NCBI RefSeq assembly: GCF_014697545.1
Contig: NZ_JACJSA010000029.1
Coordinates: 1 to 64,000, forward strand
Length of the DNA: 64,000 nucleotides
Source: Oscillatoria sp. FACHB-1407
GTDB taxonomy: Bacteria; Cyanobacteriota; Cyanobacteriia; Elainellales; Elainellaceae
Reading direction: 5' to 3'
Part shown: piece after piece, positions 45,101-53,229 of the stretch
Numbering within the stretch: the first letter of the stretch is position 1
How the letters are laid out: each line of letters begins with the position of its first letter
Notes under the pieces: generated by a model
What the model was told of the DNA's origin: nothing
Database searches by the model: none
What the model saw: the letters and a program-made list of their open reading frames with translations, nothing else
Made by a program: the position numbers and the translations under genes

Positions 45101-45743
45101 AACCAGAGCCGATGAATTGGAGTCTCGCCTTCAGCGACGGTTGACGGAATTGGAGCAGGAACGGAAGCTGTCTCCCTTGCCTCCAGTGGTGGTGGGCGGG
45201 GCATTGGTTATCCCGATCGGATTTTTGCAACGGGTGCAGGGTAAGCGGCAGTCGGAGGCTGACTTGTTTGCCAGGGAAACGAAGCGGGTTGAAATGCTGG
45301 CAATGCAGGCGGTGATGGCAGCAGAGCAGGCGTTGGGGCATGAACCGCGAGATGTGAGCCGAGAGAAGTGTGGCTACGACATCGAATCTCGTGTGCCGGG
45401 GACGGGGGAGCAGCCGAGTCGAGTCCGGTTTATTGAGGTGAAGGGACGGATCAAGGGAGCAGAGACGGTTACAGTCACCAAAAACGAAATTTTGACGGCA
45501 TTGAATAAGCCAGAAAACTTTGTGCTGGCGTTGGTGCAGGTGCCTGAGTCGGCGGATTTTCCTGAAGGGGATGCGTTTAAGGTTTCGACTACGAAGGGGA
45601 GTTACAACGTGGGAGATAACGGTTGTGTAGTGCGGTATGTGGTCAACCCGTTCCAGAAGGAGCCAGACTTTAAGGCAGACAGCGTGAACTATAACTGGAA
45701 GGAGTTATGGAGTCAGGGAAGGGAGCCTGGTGGCATTGCATGA
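42153..45743 (+). CDS. SNF2/superfamily-2 helicase with C-terminal DUF3883 (DrmD-like)
   Basis: A 1,196-residue helicase. Motif I DDPGAGKTIMAG is near 129, motif II DEAH near 230, motif III LLMTATPHNG near 268, and the C-terminal half includes TDAAGEGINLQ near 567 and motif VI QRFGRIHRIGQ near 597. A long coiled region follows (about 930-1010). The C-terminus (about 1060-1150) matches DUF3883, whose GYDIESRV ... RFIEVKGR resembles a PD-(D/E)XK core. This plan is that of DISARM DrmD and related restriction-type helicases. It is the second gene of the module, overlapping the XRE gene. GC-rich, unlike the genes before 41.8 kb. Confidence 0.9.
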   Translation: MVRLEDLVRGATVKGILPNHHVVIVDVTQHSDDVIELVYKDASGNLGNELVLRDREPDLEIVTTGQPWSFDGDGAMLRLVSEAHRIRLAHLFDPLLAVHTSLVEPLPHQITAVYGEMIPRQPLRFLLADDPGAGKTIMAGLLMRELLIRGDLHRCLVVCPGSLAAQWQDELFQKFHLPFEILTNDRIEAARTGNAFTEIPLLIVRLDKLSRNDDLQAKLAQTDWDLVICDEAHKMSASFFGGEVKETKRYKLGKLLGDVTRHLLLMTATPHNGKEEDFQLFMALLDSDRFEGRFRGGTNTTDTSDLMRRLVKEDLLKFDDKPLFPERKAYTVGYRLSDLEQQLYHKVTEYVREEFNRADALENNGRKGTVGFALTILQRRLASSPEAIYQSIHRRRERLQKRLQEEEAFKRGLGAQLDFGRTIDPEDWEDDFDDVPEDERESTEEEVVDQATAARTVAELQAEIEQLNQIEQLALKVKRSGKDKKWEELSNLLQNEAELFDAHGHRRKLVLFTEHRDTLNYLADRIRTLIGRSEAVVMIHGGMGREQRKKAEESFKQDVTVQVLLATDAAGEGINLQRAHLMVNYDLPWNPNRLEQRFGRIHRIGQTEVCHLWNLVAEETREGEVYLTLLRKLDLEQKALGGKVFDVLGKAIAGKDLRDLLIEAIRYGDRPDIRAKLNQVVSDRLDQQRLRELLEERALARDTMDASRVQQIREDMDRAEARRLQPHFIAAFFLEAFANLGGTAKQREPKRYEITHVPAIIRSQDRQIGVREPILRSYERICFEKGLINVPGKPPAAFVCPGHPLLEAVTEITLDRHRDLLKQGAVLVDENDFGEQVRALVYLEHSIQDASTDSSGKRRVVSRRMQYVEIDAEGNTQNAGYAPYLNYRPLREEEKPFVAPVLEQDWLKNNLEPQATKYAIAHLMPEHLREVKQRKEDLVAKTMKAVKERLTKEIYYWDQQAEQLKQQEAAGKVNAKINSAKARTRADELESRLQRRLTELEQERKLSPLPPVVVGGALVIPIGFLQRVQGKRQSEADLFARETKRVEMLAMQAVMAAEQALGHEPRDVSREKCGYDIESRVPGTGEQPSRVRFIEVKGRIKGAETVTVTKNEILTALNKPENFVLALVQVPESADFPEGDAFKVSTTKGSYNVGDNGCVVRYVVNPFQKEPDFKADSVNYNWKELWSQGREPGGIA

Positions 45744-45780
45744 GGATACAGAGCATCTGTAAAGCAAAAGGAGGGTTGGC

Positions 45781-46194
45781 ATGGTCGATCGCCAGTTGAA
45801 TGAGCACGATATCCTGGTCTGCTGTGCGCTCCGGTTCGATGGATACGGTTATCAGAGCGATCACTCCTCTTTTGTGCCGCACAAGGCTGTGTCCGATTTT
45901 CTGGACACAGGACGATGGCAAGCATCTGATCTGGAATTATTGGCAAGTTTCTTCTTTCTGCAACGATCGTTATGCAAATGGGATTTGGTCTATGAGCCAA
46001 TCGATGGCAAGTACTGGCAGTCGTTTCGATCGCTCTTTTTGCAGGTCAATGGTGCTGAGATTCCTCAGACCTACCAGCAACAGGAGTATTGCCAGCAGTG
46101 GAATAGAGGATTTCTTCCCCATCGAGATGAATGTGTAAGGCTTATCCGATCCGTGTATGAGAGGAACCAATCTACTAGAAACGCTGCCCTGTAA
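45781..46194 (+). CDS. Small hypothetical protein of the helicase-methyltransferase module
   Basis: A 137-residue soluble protein with many aromatic residues (RFDGYGYQSDHSSFVPHKAV, then LASFFFLQRSLCKWDL). AAAGGAGGG lies about seven bases before the ATG. It sits between the helicase (37 bases) and the methyltransferase (31 bases), on the same strand. DUF3780 proteins occupy this place in some related modules, but this one is shorter and I do not recognise the match. Role unknown. Confidence 0.6.
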   Translation: MVDRQLNEHDILVCCALRFDGYGYQSDHSSFVPHKAVSDFLDTGRWQASDLELLASFFFLQRSLCKWDLVYEPIDGKYWQSFRSLFLQVNGAEIPQTYQQQEYCQQWNRGFLPHRDECVRLIRSVYERNQSTRNAAL

Positions 46195-46225
46195 TTTTTA
46201 ATCCGCTACTTTATCGACAACCGTA

Positions 46226-49147
46226 ATGACCTACCGCAAAAAGCTAATTGAAGTTGCCCTACCGCTCGAAGCGATCAACATGGAATCGGCGCGGGAGAAG
46301 TCGATTCGACATGGACATCCCAGTACGTTGCATCTGTGGTGGGCGCGGCGACCGTTGGCGGCTTGTCGGGCGGTGTTGTTCGCGTCGTTAGTGGATGATC
46401 CATCGAGCCATCCTGATAGGTTTCCGACTGAGGAAGCGCAGAATGCAGAGCGGCAGAGGCTTTTTGACATTCTGGGGCAGATTGTCACTGTTGAGGAAAA
46501 GGGTAAGACAAAACAGGTGGTACGGGGTTTAGTGTCCTGGGATGACATTAATAACCCGAATTCGGGGGTGTTGATCGCGGCACAGCGAGAGATTGCCCGC
46601 AGTATTGCCTGGAATCGGGGGGATGAGCCACCAACAGAGCCAGAAGCAGTACGACGTTATTTGGCTGAAAATGCACCTCCAGTTTATGACCCGTTTGCGG
46701 GAGGAGGTTCGATTCCTTTGGAGGCGCAGCGGTTAGGGTTAGAAGCTCATGCCAGTGATTTGAATCCAGTTGCAGTGCTGATTAATAAGGCTTTGATTGA
46801 GATTCCGCCGAAGTTTAAAGACAAACCTCCAGTCAATCCAGAGGCGCAGTCAAAGCTGAAATTGGGGCAATGGAAAGGGGCGCAGGGGTTAGCGGAGGAT
46901 GTGCGCTATTACGGGAAATGGATGCGGGATGAGGCAGAGAGGCGAATCGGGCATCTGTACCCGAAAGTAAAGCTGCCAGCAGAGAAAGGAGGGGGCGAAG
47001 CATTAGTTATTGCATGGTTTTGGGCACGGACTGTTAAATGTTCTAATCCAGCTTGCGAGTGTCAGATTCCCCTAGCAAGATCCTTTGCATTATCAAAGAA
47101 GAGCGGGAGGGAATCTTGGGTGAAGCCTGTAGTTTCTCGACAAGAAAGAATTCCAACTATTAGCTTTGTTGTTGAAGATCATCAAGATGAGAGGTTCCCA
47201 AACGGAACTATGAGTCGTAAGGGAGCAATTTGTCCGTCTTGTGAATCTCCTGTATCACTTGAATACTTACGTTCTGAAGGAAAGTCAAAGCGAATTGGTA
47301 TTCAGTTGATTGCAATAGCTGCGGAAGGTAGAAATGGAAGAATCTATCTGGAACCAAATAGTGAGCATGAGAAACTAGCGAAGCAAACTAACCCTACATG
47401 GATGCCTGAAACTGATCTTTCAGTACATCCTCAATATATGGGTACACCTCGATATGGACTAACTAAGCATTGTGATCTTTTTACTACACGACAACTAACA
47501 TTTCTTAGTGAAATAACCTCGTTGATCAGTGAGGTAAAAGATAAAATCACTGCTGATTATTCCACAAATTACTCTGAACAACAAAACAATTCAAACATTC
47601 AGAGTTATGTGAATTCAGTTTTGACATATCTTGGTTTCTGCTTGAGCAATCTTCTAGATGATGATGTGACTCTATGTACCTGGAGAGCAACGCATGGAAC
47701 AGGTGCAACGGGTCACGCATTTGCACGACAAGCAATATCAATGACTTGGGATTTCCCAGAAGCTAATCCATTTGCAAATGCTGCTGGAGATTTTGCTAGA
47801 TCAGTTGAGGCGGTTGCCAAGTGCATAGAAACGTTTCCCAATTCAGCCATAGTAGGAAATATCAGTCAAGTTGATGCTGCAAATGATTCATTTTCAATCC
47901 AGAGATTGTCGGTTATTTCCACTGATCCACCGTATTACGATGCTGTACCTTATGCAGATTTATCTGATTTCTTCTACGTATGGCTACGTCACGCATTAAA
48001 AGACGTTCATCCCGACATCTTTAAAACTGTCTTGGTTCCTAAGAACCAAGAGTTAGTAGCTGATGAGTTTAGACTTGGCGGAGTTGAGAAGGCGAAAACA
48101 TTTTTTGAACAAGGTCTTAGGAAAGTTTTTTCAAAAATTCGGGATAGCAGTGAAGCTAATTATCCATTCACTGTTTATTACGCTTTCAAGCAAACAGAGA
48201 GCGATGTTGATGTTGATTTAGATATTCAGAATCCACAGGATACATTTGCCTCAACTGGCTGGGAGACTATGTTGGAGGGGTTAATGAGTTCTGGTTTTTC
48301 GATTGTAGGAACGTGGCCTGTTCGCACGGAACGGAGCGCACGTAGCCGCAGTATAGGTTTTAATGCTCTTGCCTCTTCGATCGTTCTTGTCTGTCGCCCT
48401 CGTCCTGTTGATGCTCCCTCCACAACTCGCCGTCGTTTCGTAGACGAACTAAAATCTGAACTCCCTGACGCACTCAAAAAACTCCAGCAAGGCAACATCG
48501 CCCCAGTAGACCTGGCTCAAGCCAGCATTGGTCCCGGCATGGCAATCTTCTCCCGCTATGCCAAAGTGCTGGAATCAGACGGTTCACCCATGCGAGTACG
48601 CACTGCCCTGCAACTCATCAACCAGACCCTTGATGAATTCTTGGCTGAGCAGGAAGGCGAATTCGATACTGATACCCGTTGGGCACTGGCATGGTTTGAG
48701 CAATACCAATTCAACGAAGGGCAATTTGGCGACGCAGAAACCCTTTCCAAAGCCAAAAACACCAGCATCAAAGGCATGGCAGAAGCCGGAATCCTCACTG
48801 CCAAAGCCGGGAAAGTTCAACTCGTTCCCCGTGAAGCCCTACCAGCAAACTGGAATCCTGCCAAAGACAATCGAATTCCCGTTTGGGAAGCCACTCAGTA
48901 TCTCATTCGGGCACTCGACCAGAACGGTGAAACGGGTGCGGCTCATCTACTAGCGCAATTGGGCAACTTAGGAGAAGTGGCGCGAGATCTCGCCTACCGC
49001 CTCTACAGCATTTGCGATCGTAAAGGGTGGACACAGGAGGCGATCGCCTACAACAGCCTGGTTATCTCCTGGTCTGAAATTGCCAGATTAGCATTGGAAA
49101 AATCAGCGACTCCCGCTCAACCTGTTCAAGGCAGTCTCGAATTCTAA
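46226..49147 (+). CDS. DUF1156-type DNA adenine methyltransferase with zinc ribbon
   Basis: A 973-residue predicted N6-adenine methyltransferase. The N-terminal DUF1156 segment LIEVALPLEAINMESAREKS continues into the HLWWARRPLAACRA motif (about 33-46). The AdoMet motif is YDPFAGGGSIPLEA near 153. The zinc-ribbon Cys pairs are CSNPACEC near 272 and CPSC near 336. The catalytic motif IV is STDPPYYDAVPYADLSDFF near 566. The C-terminal region (about 720-973) is module-specific. It would mark self DNA for the helicase/ATPase attack genes. Composition is mosaic: about 47.03-48.37 kb is clearly more AT-rich than the two ends. Confidence 0.9.
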   Translation: MTYRKKLIEVALPLEAINMESAREKSIRHGHPSTLHLWWARRPLAACRAVLFASLVDDPSSHPDRFPTEEAQNAERQRLFDILGQIVTVEEKGKTKQVVRGLVSWDDINNPNSGVLIAAQREIARSIAWNRGDEPPTEPEAVRRYLAENAPPVYDPFAGGGSIPLEAQRLGLEAHASDLNPVAVLINKALIEIPPKFKDKPPVNPEAQSKLKLGQWKGAQGLAEDVRYYGKWMRDEAERRIGHLYPKVKLPAEKGGGEALVIAWFWARTVKCSNPACECQIPLARSFALSKKSGRESWVKPVVSRQERIPTISFVVEDHQDERFPNGTMSRKGAICPSCESPVSLEYLRSEGKSKRIGIQLIAIAAEGRNGRIYLEPNSEHEKLAKQTNPTWMPETDLSVHPQYMGTPRYGLTKHCDLFTTRQLTFLSEITSLISEVKDKITADYSTNYSEQQNNSNIQSYVNSVLTYLGFCLSNLLDDDVTLCTWRATHGTGATGHAFARQAISMTWDFPEANPFANAAGDFARSVEAVAKCIETFPNSAIVGNISQVDAANDSFSIQRLSVISTDPPYYDAVPYADLSDFFYVWLRHALKDVHPDIFKTVLVPKNQELVADEFRLGGVEKAKTFFEQGLRKVFSKIRDSSEANYPFTVYYAFKQTESDVDVDLDIQNPQDTFASTGWETMLEGLMSSGFSIVGTWPVRTERSARSRSIGFNALASSIVLVCRPRPVDAPSTTRRRFVDELKSELPDALKKLQQGNIAPVDLAQASIGPGMAIFSRYAKVLESDGSPMRVRTALQLINQTLDEFLAEQEGEFDTDTRWALAWFEQYQFNEGQFGDAETLSKAKNTSIKGMAEAGILTAKAGKVQLVPREALPANWNPAKDNRIPVWEATQYLIRALDQNGETGAAHLLAQLGNLGEVARDLAYRLYSICDRKGWTQEAIAYNSLVISWSEIARLALEKSATPAQPVQGSLEF

Positions 49148-49165
49148 ACCCTGGAGGTAAACCTG

Positions 49166-49378
49166 ATGCAACTCACTGTAGAACTACCGGATTCACTCGC
49201 AGAGCGGCTCAATGCCTACTTACAAGAACATCCTGAAGAAACGGTATTGAGTCTGATTCAAGAGGCGTTAGAGGTGAAGTTGATTCCGAAAGATAGCTCA
49301 GGACTCTTGGCGCTTGCCGGAATTGTTACCGAAGCTCCCCATAACGCCCGCGATCGAGCAGAGGACTACGAAAATTGA
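49166..49378 (+). CDS. VapB-like antitoxin
   Basis: A 70-residue protein, MQLTVELPDSLAERLNAYLQ (about 1-20), resembling an RHH-type antitoxin N-terminus, with an acidic tail ending DRAEDYEN. GGAGG precedes the ATG. Its stop overlaps the start of the PIN-toxin gene. The pair sits between the methyltransferase and the DUF499 gene and may be an insertion into the module. Confidence 0.7.
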   Translation: MQLTVELPDSLAERLNAYLQEHPEETVLSLIQEALEVKLIPKDSSGLLALAGIVTEAPHNARDRAEDYEN

Positions 49379-49781
49379 AACAGCTTGTGATTGATGCGGG
49401 TCCCTTAATTGGCTTGTTTTATGCCAAAGACACTGACCATGCTCAGTGTGTTGCTGGCTTTACTCAGCTAATTCAAGCCAAAACGGTTTTGTTGACCCCC
49501 ATCCCGATCGTTTTCGAGGTTTACAAGTGGCTGCTACAGAGAACTAGCCCACAACAAGCCCAGAAAACACTTCAGGTCATGCAGGATAGCCTACACCTCA
49601 TTCCTCTAGATTTGATACGCTACAAACCTTTGTGCTTGCCCTTCCACAATGGCAGGGAAGCTTGGAAGATGCCACGGTCATCACAACTGCATTACGCTAC
49701 CGCTCTCCCGTTTGGACATTGAACTACAGAGATTTTGGCACGTTCAAAACTCTAGAGTTTTGGACTCCTGATTCTAACTAA
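49375..49781 (+). pseudogene. PIN-domain (VapC-like) toxin, frameshifted
   Basis: The first 80 residues read as a PIN nuclease: VIDAGPLIGLFYAKDTDHAQ (first active-site Asp) and PIPIVFEVYKWLL (Glu). Near 49611-49613 the frame is lost. If one T is restored in the TTT run, the protein continues FDTLQTFVLALPQW, SLEDATVITTALR (the third acidic site) and WTLNYRDFGTFKTLEF, ending at 49781 with normal PIN length. As read, it ends at 49722 with an unrelated tail and lacks the C-terminal active site. It may be inactive, or there may be a base-call error in the T run. Confidence 0.75.
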
Positions 49782-49799
49782 CCCTCACACCTTGTACTT

Positions 49800-52700
49800 A
49801 TGTCTATCAGCAACCATGAACGAGTTGGTCGAGCTTTAAATCTCCTTAAAGAAGGTCTGTATTCCTACATTGAGCGCGAGATGAAAGCTGTTTATAGAGA
49901 TAAATGGTTGCTGGCATCTGTCCCCCACATCGATCCAGACAATACCCTCCGCCGCAAGCCCGAAGACATTCTCAAAGAAGATGTCATGGCTCAACTCAAG
50001 CTGATGTGGGGCAAATGGGATGAGGTTTTCAAGCAAACATTGGGTCAGGCAGAGCGTACCCTCATTAGCGAACTTCGCAACACCCGTAACGCTTGGGCGC
50101 ATGGCTCCACTTCTGTCTCCACCGAAGATGCCTACCGCGCCTTAGATAGCATTGTCCGCCTTCTCAATGCAGTTGGGGCAGCCGAACAATCCGATGTTGT
50201 AGAAAAACAACGCTATGAGTTAATGCGGCAACGCTTTGAAGAACAAGCTCGCCGGGAAACTCGCCGTGCTGCCGTTGCCCCAATGGAAGGAACCCCAACC
50301 GGAGGACTCAAGCCTTGGCGCGAGGTAGTGATGCCCCACCAGGACGTTGCTTCTGGGCGGTATCAACAAGCAGAATTCGCCGCTGACCTGTGGCAAGTGT
50401 TCCTAGACGAAGGATCAGACGAATACCGCGACCCCACCGAATTCTTCCGGCGTACCTACCTCACCGAAGGACTCAAGCAGCTTCTTACTGGGGCGTTACT
50501 GCGTTTGAGCGGCGACAAAGGCGATCCAGTCATCGAACTTCAGACTAACTTCGGTGGTGGCAAAACCCACGCCATGCTTGCCCTCTATCATCTGTTCTTT
50601 GGCGTTTCTGCCAACCAACTACCGGGACTGGAGCCTGTCTTTGAAGCGGCAAAAGTCCCCGAACCTCCCCAGGATGTCAAAACAGTGGTGCTGGTCGGCA
50701 ATAAAATCTCCCCTGGGCAAACCCACACCAAAAAGGACGGCACGGTTGTTCGGACGCTCTGGGGTGAGATTGCATGGCAACTTGGCGGTAAAGAAGGCTA
50801 CGAGATGGTGCGTCAAGCCGATGAAACCTCGACCAACCCCGGTGATACCCTCAAGCTGCTGTTCAACAAGTATTCCCCCTGCCTGATCCTGATTGATGAA
50901 TGGGTGTCCTATGCCCGTCAGCTTCACTTCGAGAATGACCTGCCAGCAGGCAGCTTCGATACCCACTTCACCTTTGCCCAAACTCTCAGCGAGTCTGCCA
51001 AAAACGCCGATCGCACCTTACTGGTCGTCAGTATCCCCTCCTCTGATATCGAAATTGGAGGCGATCGCGGTCAAGATGCCTTAGATCGGCTCAAGAATGC
51101 GATCGGTCGAGTCGAGTCTCCCTGGCGACCCGCCAGTGCAGAAGAAAGCTTTGAGATTGTCCGTCGCAGATTATTCCAGCCGATTGACTCTAACTCCTAC
51201 GTTGCCCGTGACGCGGTGATCCGCGCCTTCTACGAGATGTACCAATCCCAGGCAGCAGAGTTTCCGTCTGAATGCCGTGAAGCCAGCTACAAACGCCGTC
51301 TGGAAGAAGCCTATCCAATCCACCCGGAATTATTCGATCGTCTCTACTCTGACTGGTCAACCCTCGACAAATTCCAGCGGACTCGTGGCGTATTGCGGCT
51401 GATGGCAAAAGTCATCCATTCCCTCTGGGATCGAGGAGACAAGAACCTGCTGATTATGCCAGCCAGCGTCTCAATGGATGACGCGCAGGTACAGTCAGAA
51501 CTGACCCGCTACCTGGATGACAACTGGGTGCCCGTGATTGAAAAAGATGTTGATGGCACGAACTCTCTGCCTGTCTCCCTCGACAACCAGAACCCAAACC
51601 TGGGACGTTACTCCGCCTGCCGCCGCGTCACCCGCACCATCTATCTTGGCTCTGCTCCCACGCTACGGGCAGCTAACCGGGGCTTACAGGATCGCCGCAT
51701 TAAACTCGGTTGTGTGCAACCGGGAGAATCCGTCGCTACTTTTGGTGATGCCCTACGACGACTCACCGATCAGGCAAGCTACATCTACATTGATGGCGAT
51801 CGCTACTGGATCTCAACCCAACCGAACGTCACCCGCATGGCGCAAGACCGGGCAACCCAGATCGAGGAAGACCCAGAGAAAATTTGGGAAGAAATTATCC
51901 GTCGCCTGAAGCTAGATAAACAGCGGGGAGAATTCGCTGGGGTGCATATCGCCCCAGACTCAACCGCAGACATTCCCGATGACGAATCAATGGGAGTGCG
52001 CTTGGTCGTTGTGGGACCGCAACATCCCCACATCAGCAAATCAAGCGATAGCCCTGCCCGCCAGCAGTGCGATCAGATTCTCACCACTAAAGGAGCCAGC
52101 CCCCGCTACTGCAAAAATCTCCTGCTGTTTCTGGTTCCCGATAAGTCCAAACTGGCACTACTAGAGCAAAACGTTTGTCAGTTCCTCGCGTGGGATTCGA
52201 TCATGCGAGACAAGGAACTACTGAACCTTGACCCATTCCAGGGCAAGCAGGCAAACACGAAACGGGAGCAGACCAATGACCTGGTAGACAACCTCTTGAA
52301 AGAAGCCTACCAATGGATGCTCGTCCCCACTCACCGAGCTAATGCCAGCGATCCCAAACAACAGACCGATTGGACAGAAGTACGGCTCCAAGGGCAAGAT
52401 TCCCCAGTGCTTCGAGCTAGCCGTAAGGCAGTCCATGAGGAATACCTGATTGTCACCTACGCCGCAAATCGCATTCGGATGGAGGCTCTCGATCCTTACC
52501 TATGGCGAGATTCTGACCATATCGATACAAAACGCTTGTGGTCATATCTGAGCAATTATCTATACCTCCCCCGTCTTAGTAACGAGCAGGTCTTACTGCA
52601 AGCGGTTCAACAAGGTGTAACAGCCCTCCTCTGGTCTGAAAACTTTGCCTACGCCACTGGCTGGGACGAAGCCAAAGGACGATATTTAGGACTAAAAGCC

Positions 52701-53153
52701 GGACCCAACGATCCCTTTACCGCGACCCTCAGTAGCCAGAATTTGCTCGTCAAACCAGAGGTCGCCCAACGACAACTGGATGCAGACGAAGCAGCTAGAA
52801 AACAGGCAGAAGATGAGAAGAAGAACCAGCCCGGTTCCGATCCGGGTGTAGACGGGAAGGGCGATCGCACCGATCCTTCTGGAGGTGGTATACCCCCTGT
52901 TATCCCCCCTCCCACCAAGCAAGTGAACCGCTTTTACGGAGCAGTCAAGGTCAACCCTACCCGATTAATCAAGGATGTAGGGCAGATTGCCGACGAAGTA
53001 TTACAGCACCTCAGCAGCCTCAATGCTGATATTGAAGTGACTGTAGAAATCCAGGTTAAAACCCCTGACGGCGTTCCAGATGCGGTCATTCGCACTATCA
53101 CTGAAAACTGCCGCACCCTCAAATTCACTAGTTACGAGTTTGAGGAGGACTAG
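49800..53153 (+). CDS. DUF499 ATPase with N-terminal Swt1-like HEPN domain
   Basis: A 1,117-residue protein. The N-terminal 130 residues match the Swt1-type HEPN domain: HERVGRALNLLKEGLYSYIE and the ELRNTRNAWAHG signature near 91-102. The AAA-like ATPase of DUF499 has Walker A NFGGGKTHAMLALYHLF near 250 and Walker B CLILIDEWVSY near 361. The C-terminus has a Gly/Pro linker (about 1010-1045) and a small beta domain. DUF499 proteins accompany DUF1156 methyltransferases and SNF2 helicases in predicted defence islands. It probably acts as the NTP-dependent attack or sensing subunit. Starts 18 bases after the repaired end of the PIN gene. Confidence 0.9.
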   Translation: MSISNHERVGRALNLLKEGLYSYIEREMKAVYRDKWLLASVPHIDPDNTLRRKPEDILKEDVMAQLKLMWGKWDEVFKQTLGQAERTLISELRNTRNAWAHGSTSVSTEDAYRALDSIVRLLNAVGAAEQSDVVEKQRYELMRQRFEEQARRETRRAAVAPMEGTPTGGLKPWREVVMPHQDVASGRYQQAEFAADLWQVFLDEGSDEYRDPTEFFRRTYLTEGLKQLLTGALLRLSGDKGDPVIELQTNFGGGKTHAMLALYHLFFGVSANQLPGLEPVFEAAKVPEPPQDVKTVVLVGNKISPGQTHTKKDGTVVRTLWGEIAWQLGGKEGYEMVRQADETSTNPGDTLKLLFNKYSPCLILIDEWVSYARQLHFENDLPAGSFDTHFTFAQTLSESAKNADRTLLVVSIPSSDIEIGGDRGQDALDRLKNAIGRVESPWRPASAEESFEIVRRRLFQPIDSNSYVARDAVIRAFYEMYQSQAAEFPSECREASYKRRLEEAYPIHPELFDRLYSDWSTLDKFQRTRGVLRLMAKVIHSLWDRGDKNLLIMPASVSMDDAQVQSELTRYLDDNWVPVIEKDVDGTNSLPVSLDNQNPNLGRYSACRRVTRTIYLGSAPTLRAANRGLQDRRIKLGCVQPGESVATFGDALRRLTDQASYIYIDGDRYWISTQPNVTRMAQDRATQIEEDPEKIWEEIIRRLKLDKQRGEFAGVHIAPDSTADIPDDESMGVRLVVVGPQHPHISKSSDSPARQQCDQILTTKGASPRYCKNLLLFLVPDKSKLALLEQNVCQFLAWDSIMRDKELLNLDPFQGKQANTKREQTNDLVDNLLKEAYQWMLVPTHRANASDPKQQTDWTEVRLQGQDSPVLRASRKAVHEEYLIVTYAANRIRMEALDPYLWRDSDHIDTKRLWSYLSNYLYLPRLSNEQVLLQAVQQGVTALLWSENFAYATGWDEAKGRYLGLKAGPNDPFTATLSSQNLLVKPEVAQRQLDADEAARKQAEDEKKNQPGSDPGVDGKGDRTDPSGGGIPPVIPPPTKQVNRFYGAVKVNPTRLIKDVGQIADEVLQHLSSLNADIEVTVEIQVKTPDGVPDAVIRTITENCRTLKFTSYEFEED

Positions 53154-53229
53154 AGGGTAATTCTTTTGTGAATACTCCTATAACCGGAAACTTTGTCCTT
53201 TAAGAGCATCAAAACTGTGATGAATTGAT

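Noticed and set aside
44613-45341. A 242-codon minus-strand frame inside the helicase gene
   Set aside because: Leu/Gln/His-rich shadow of the coiled-coil part of the helicase; no start signal or domain.
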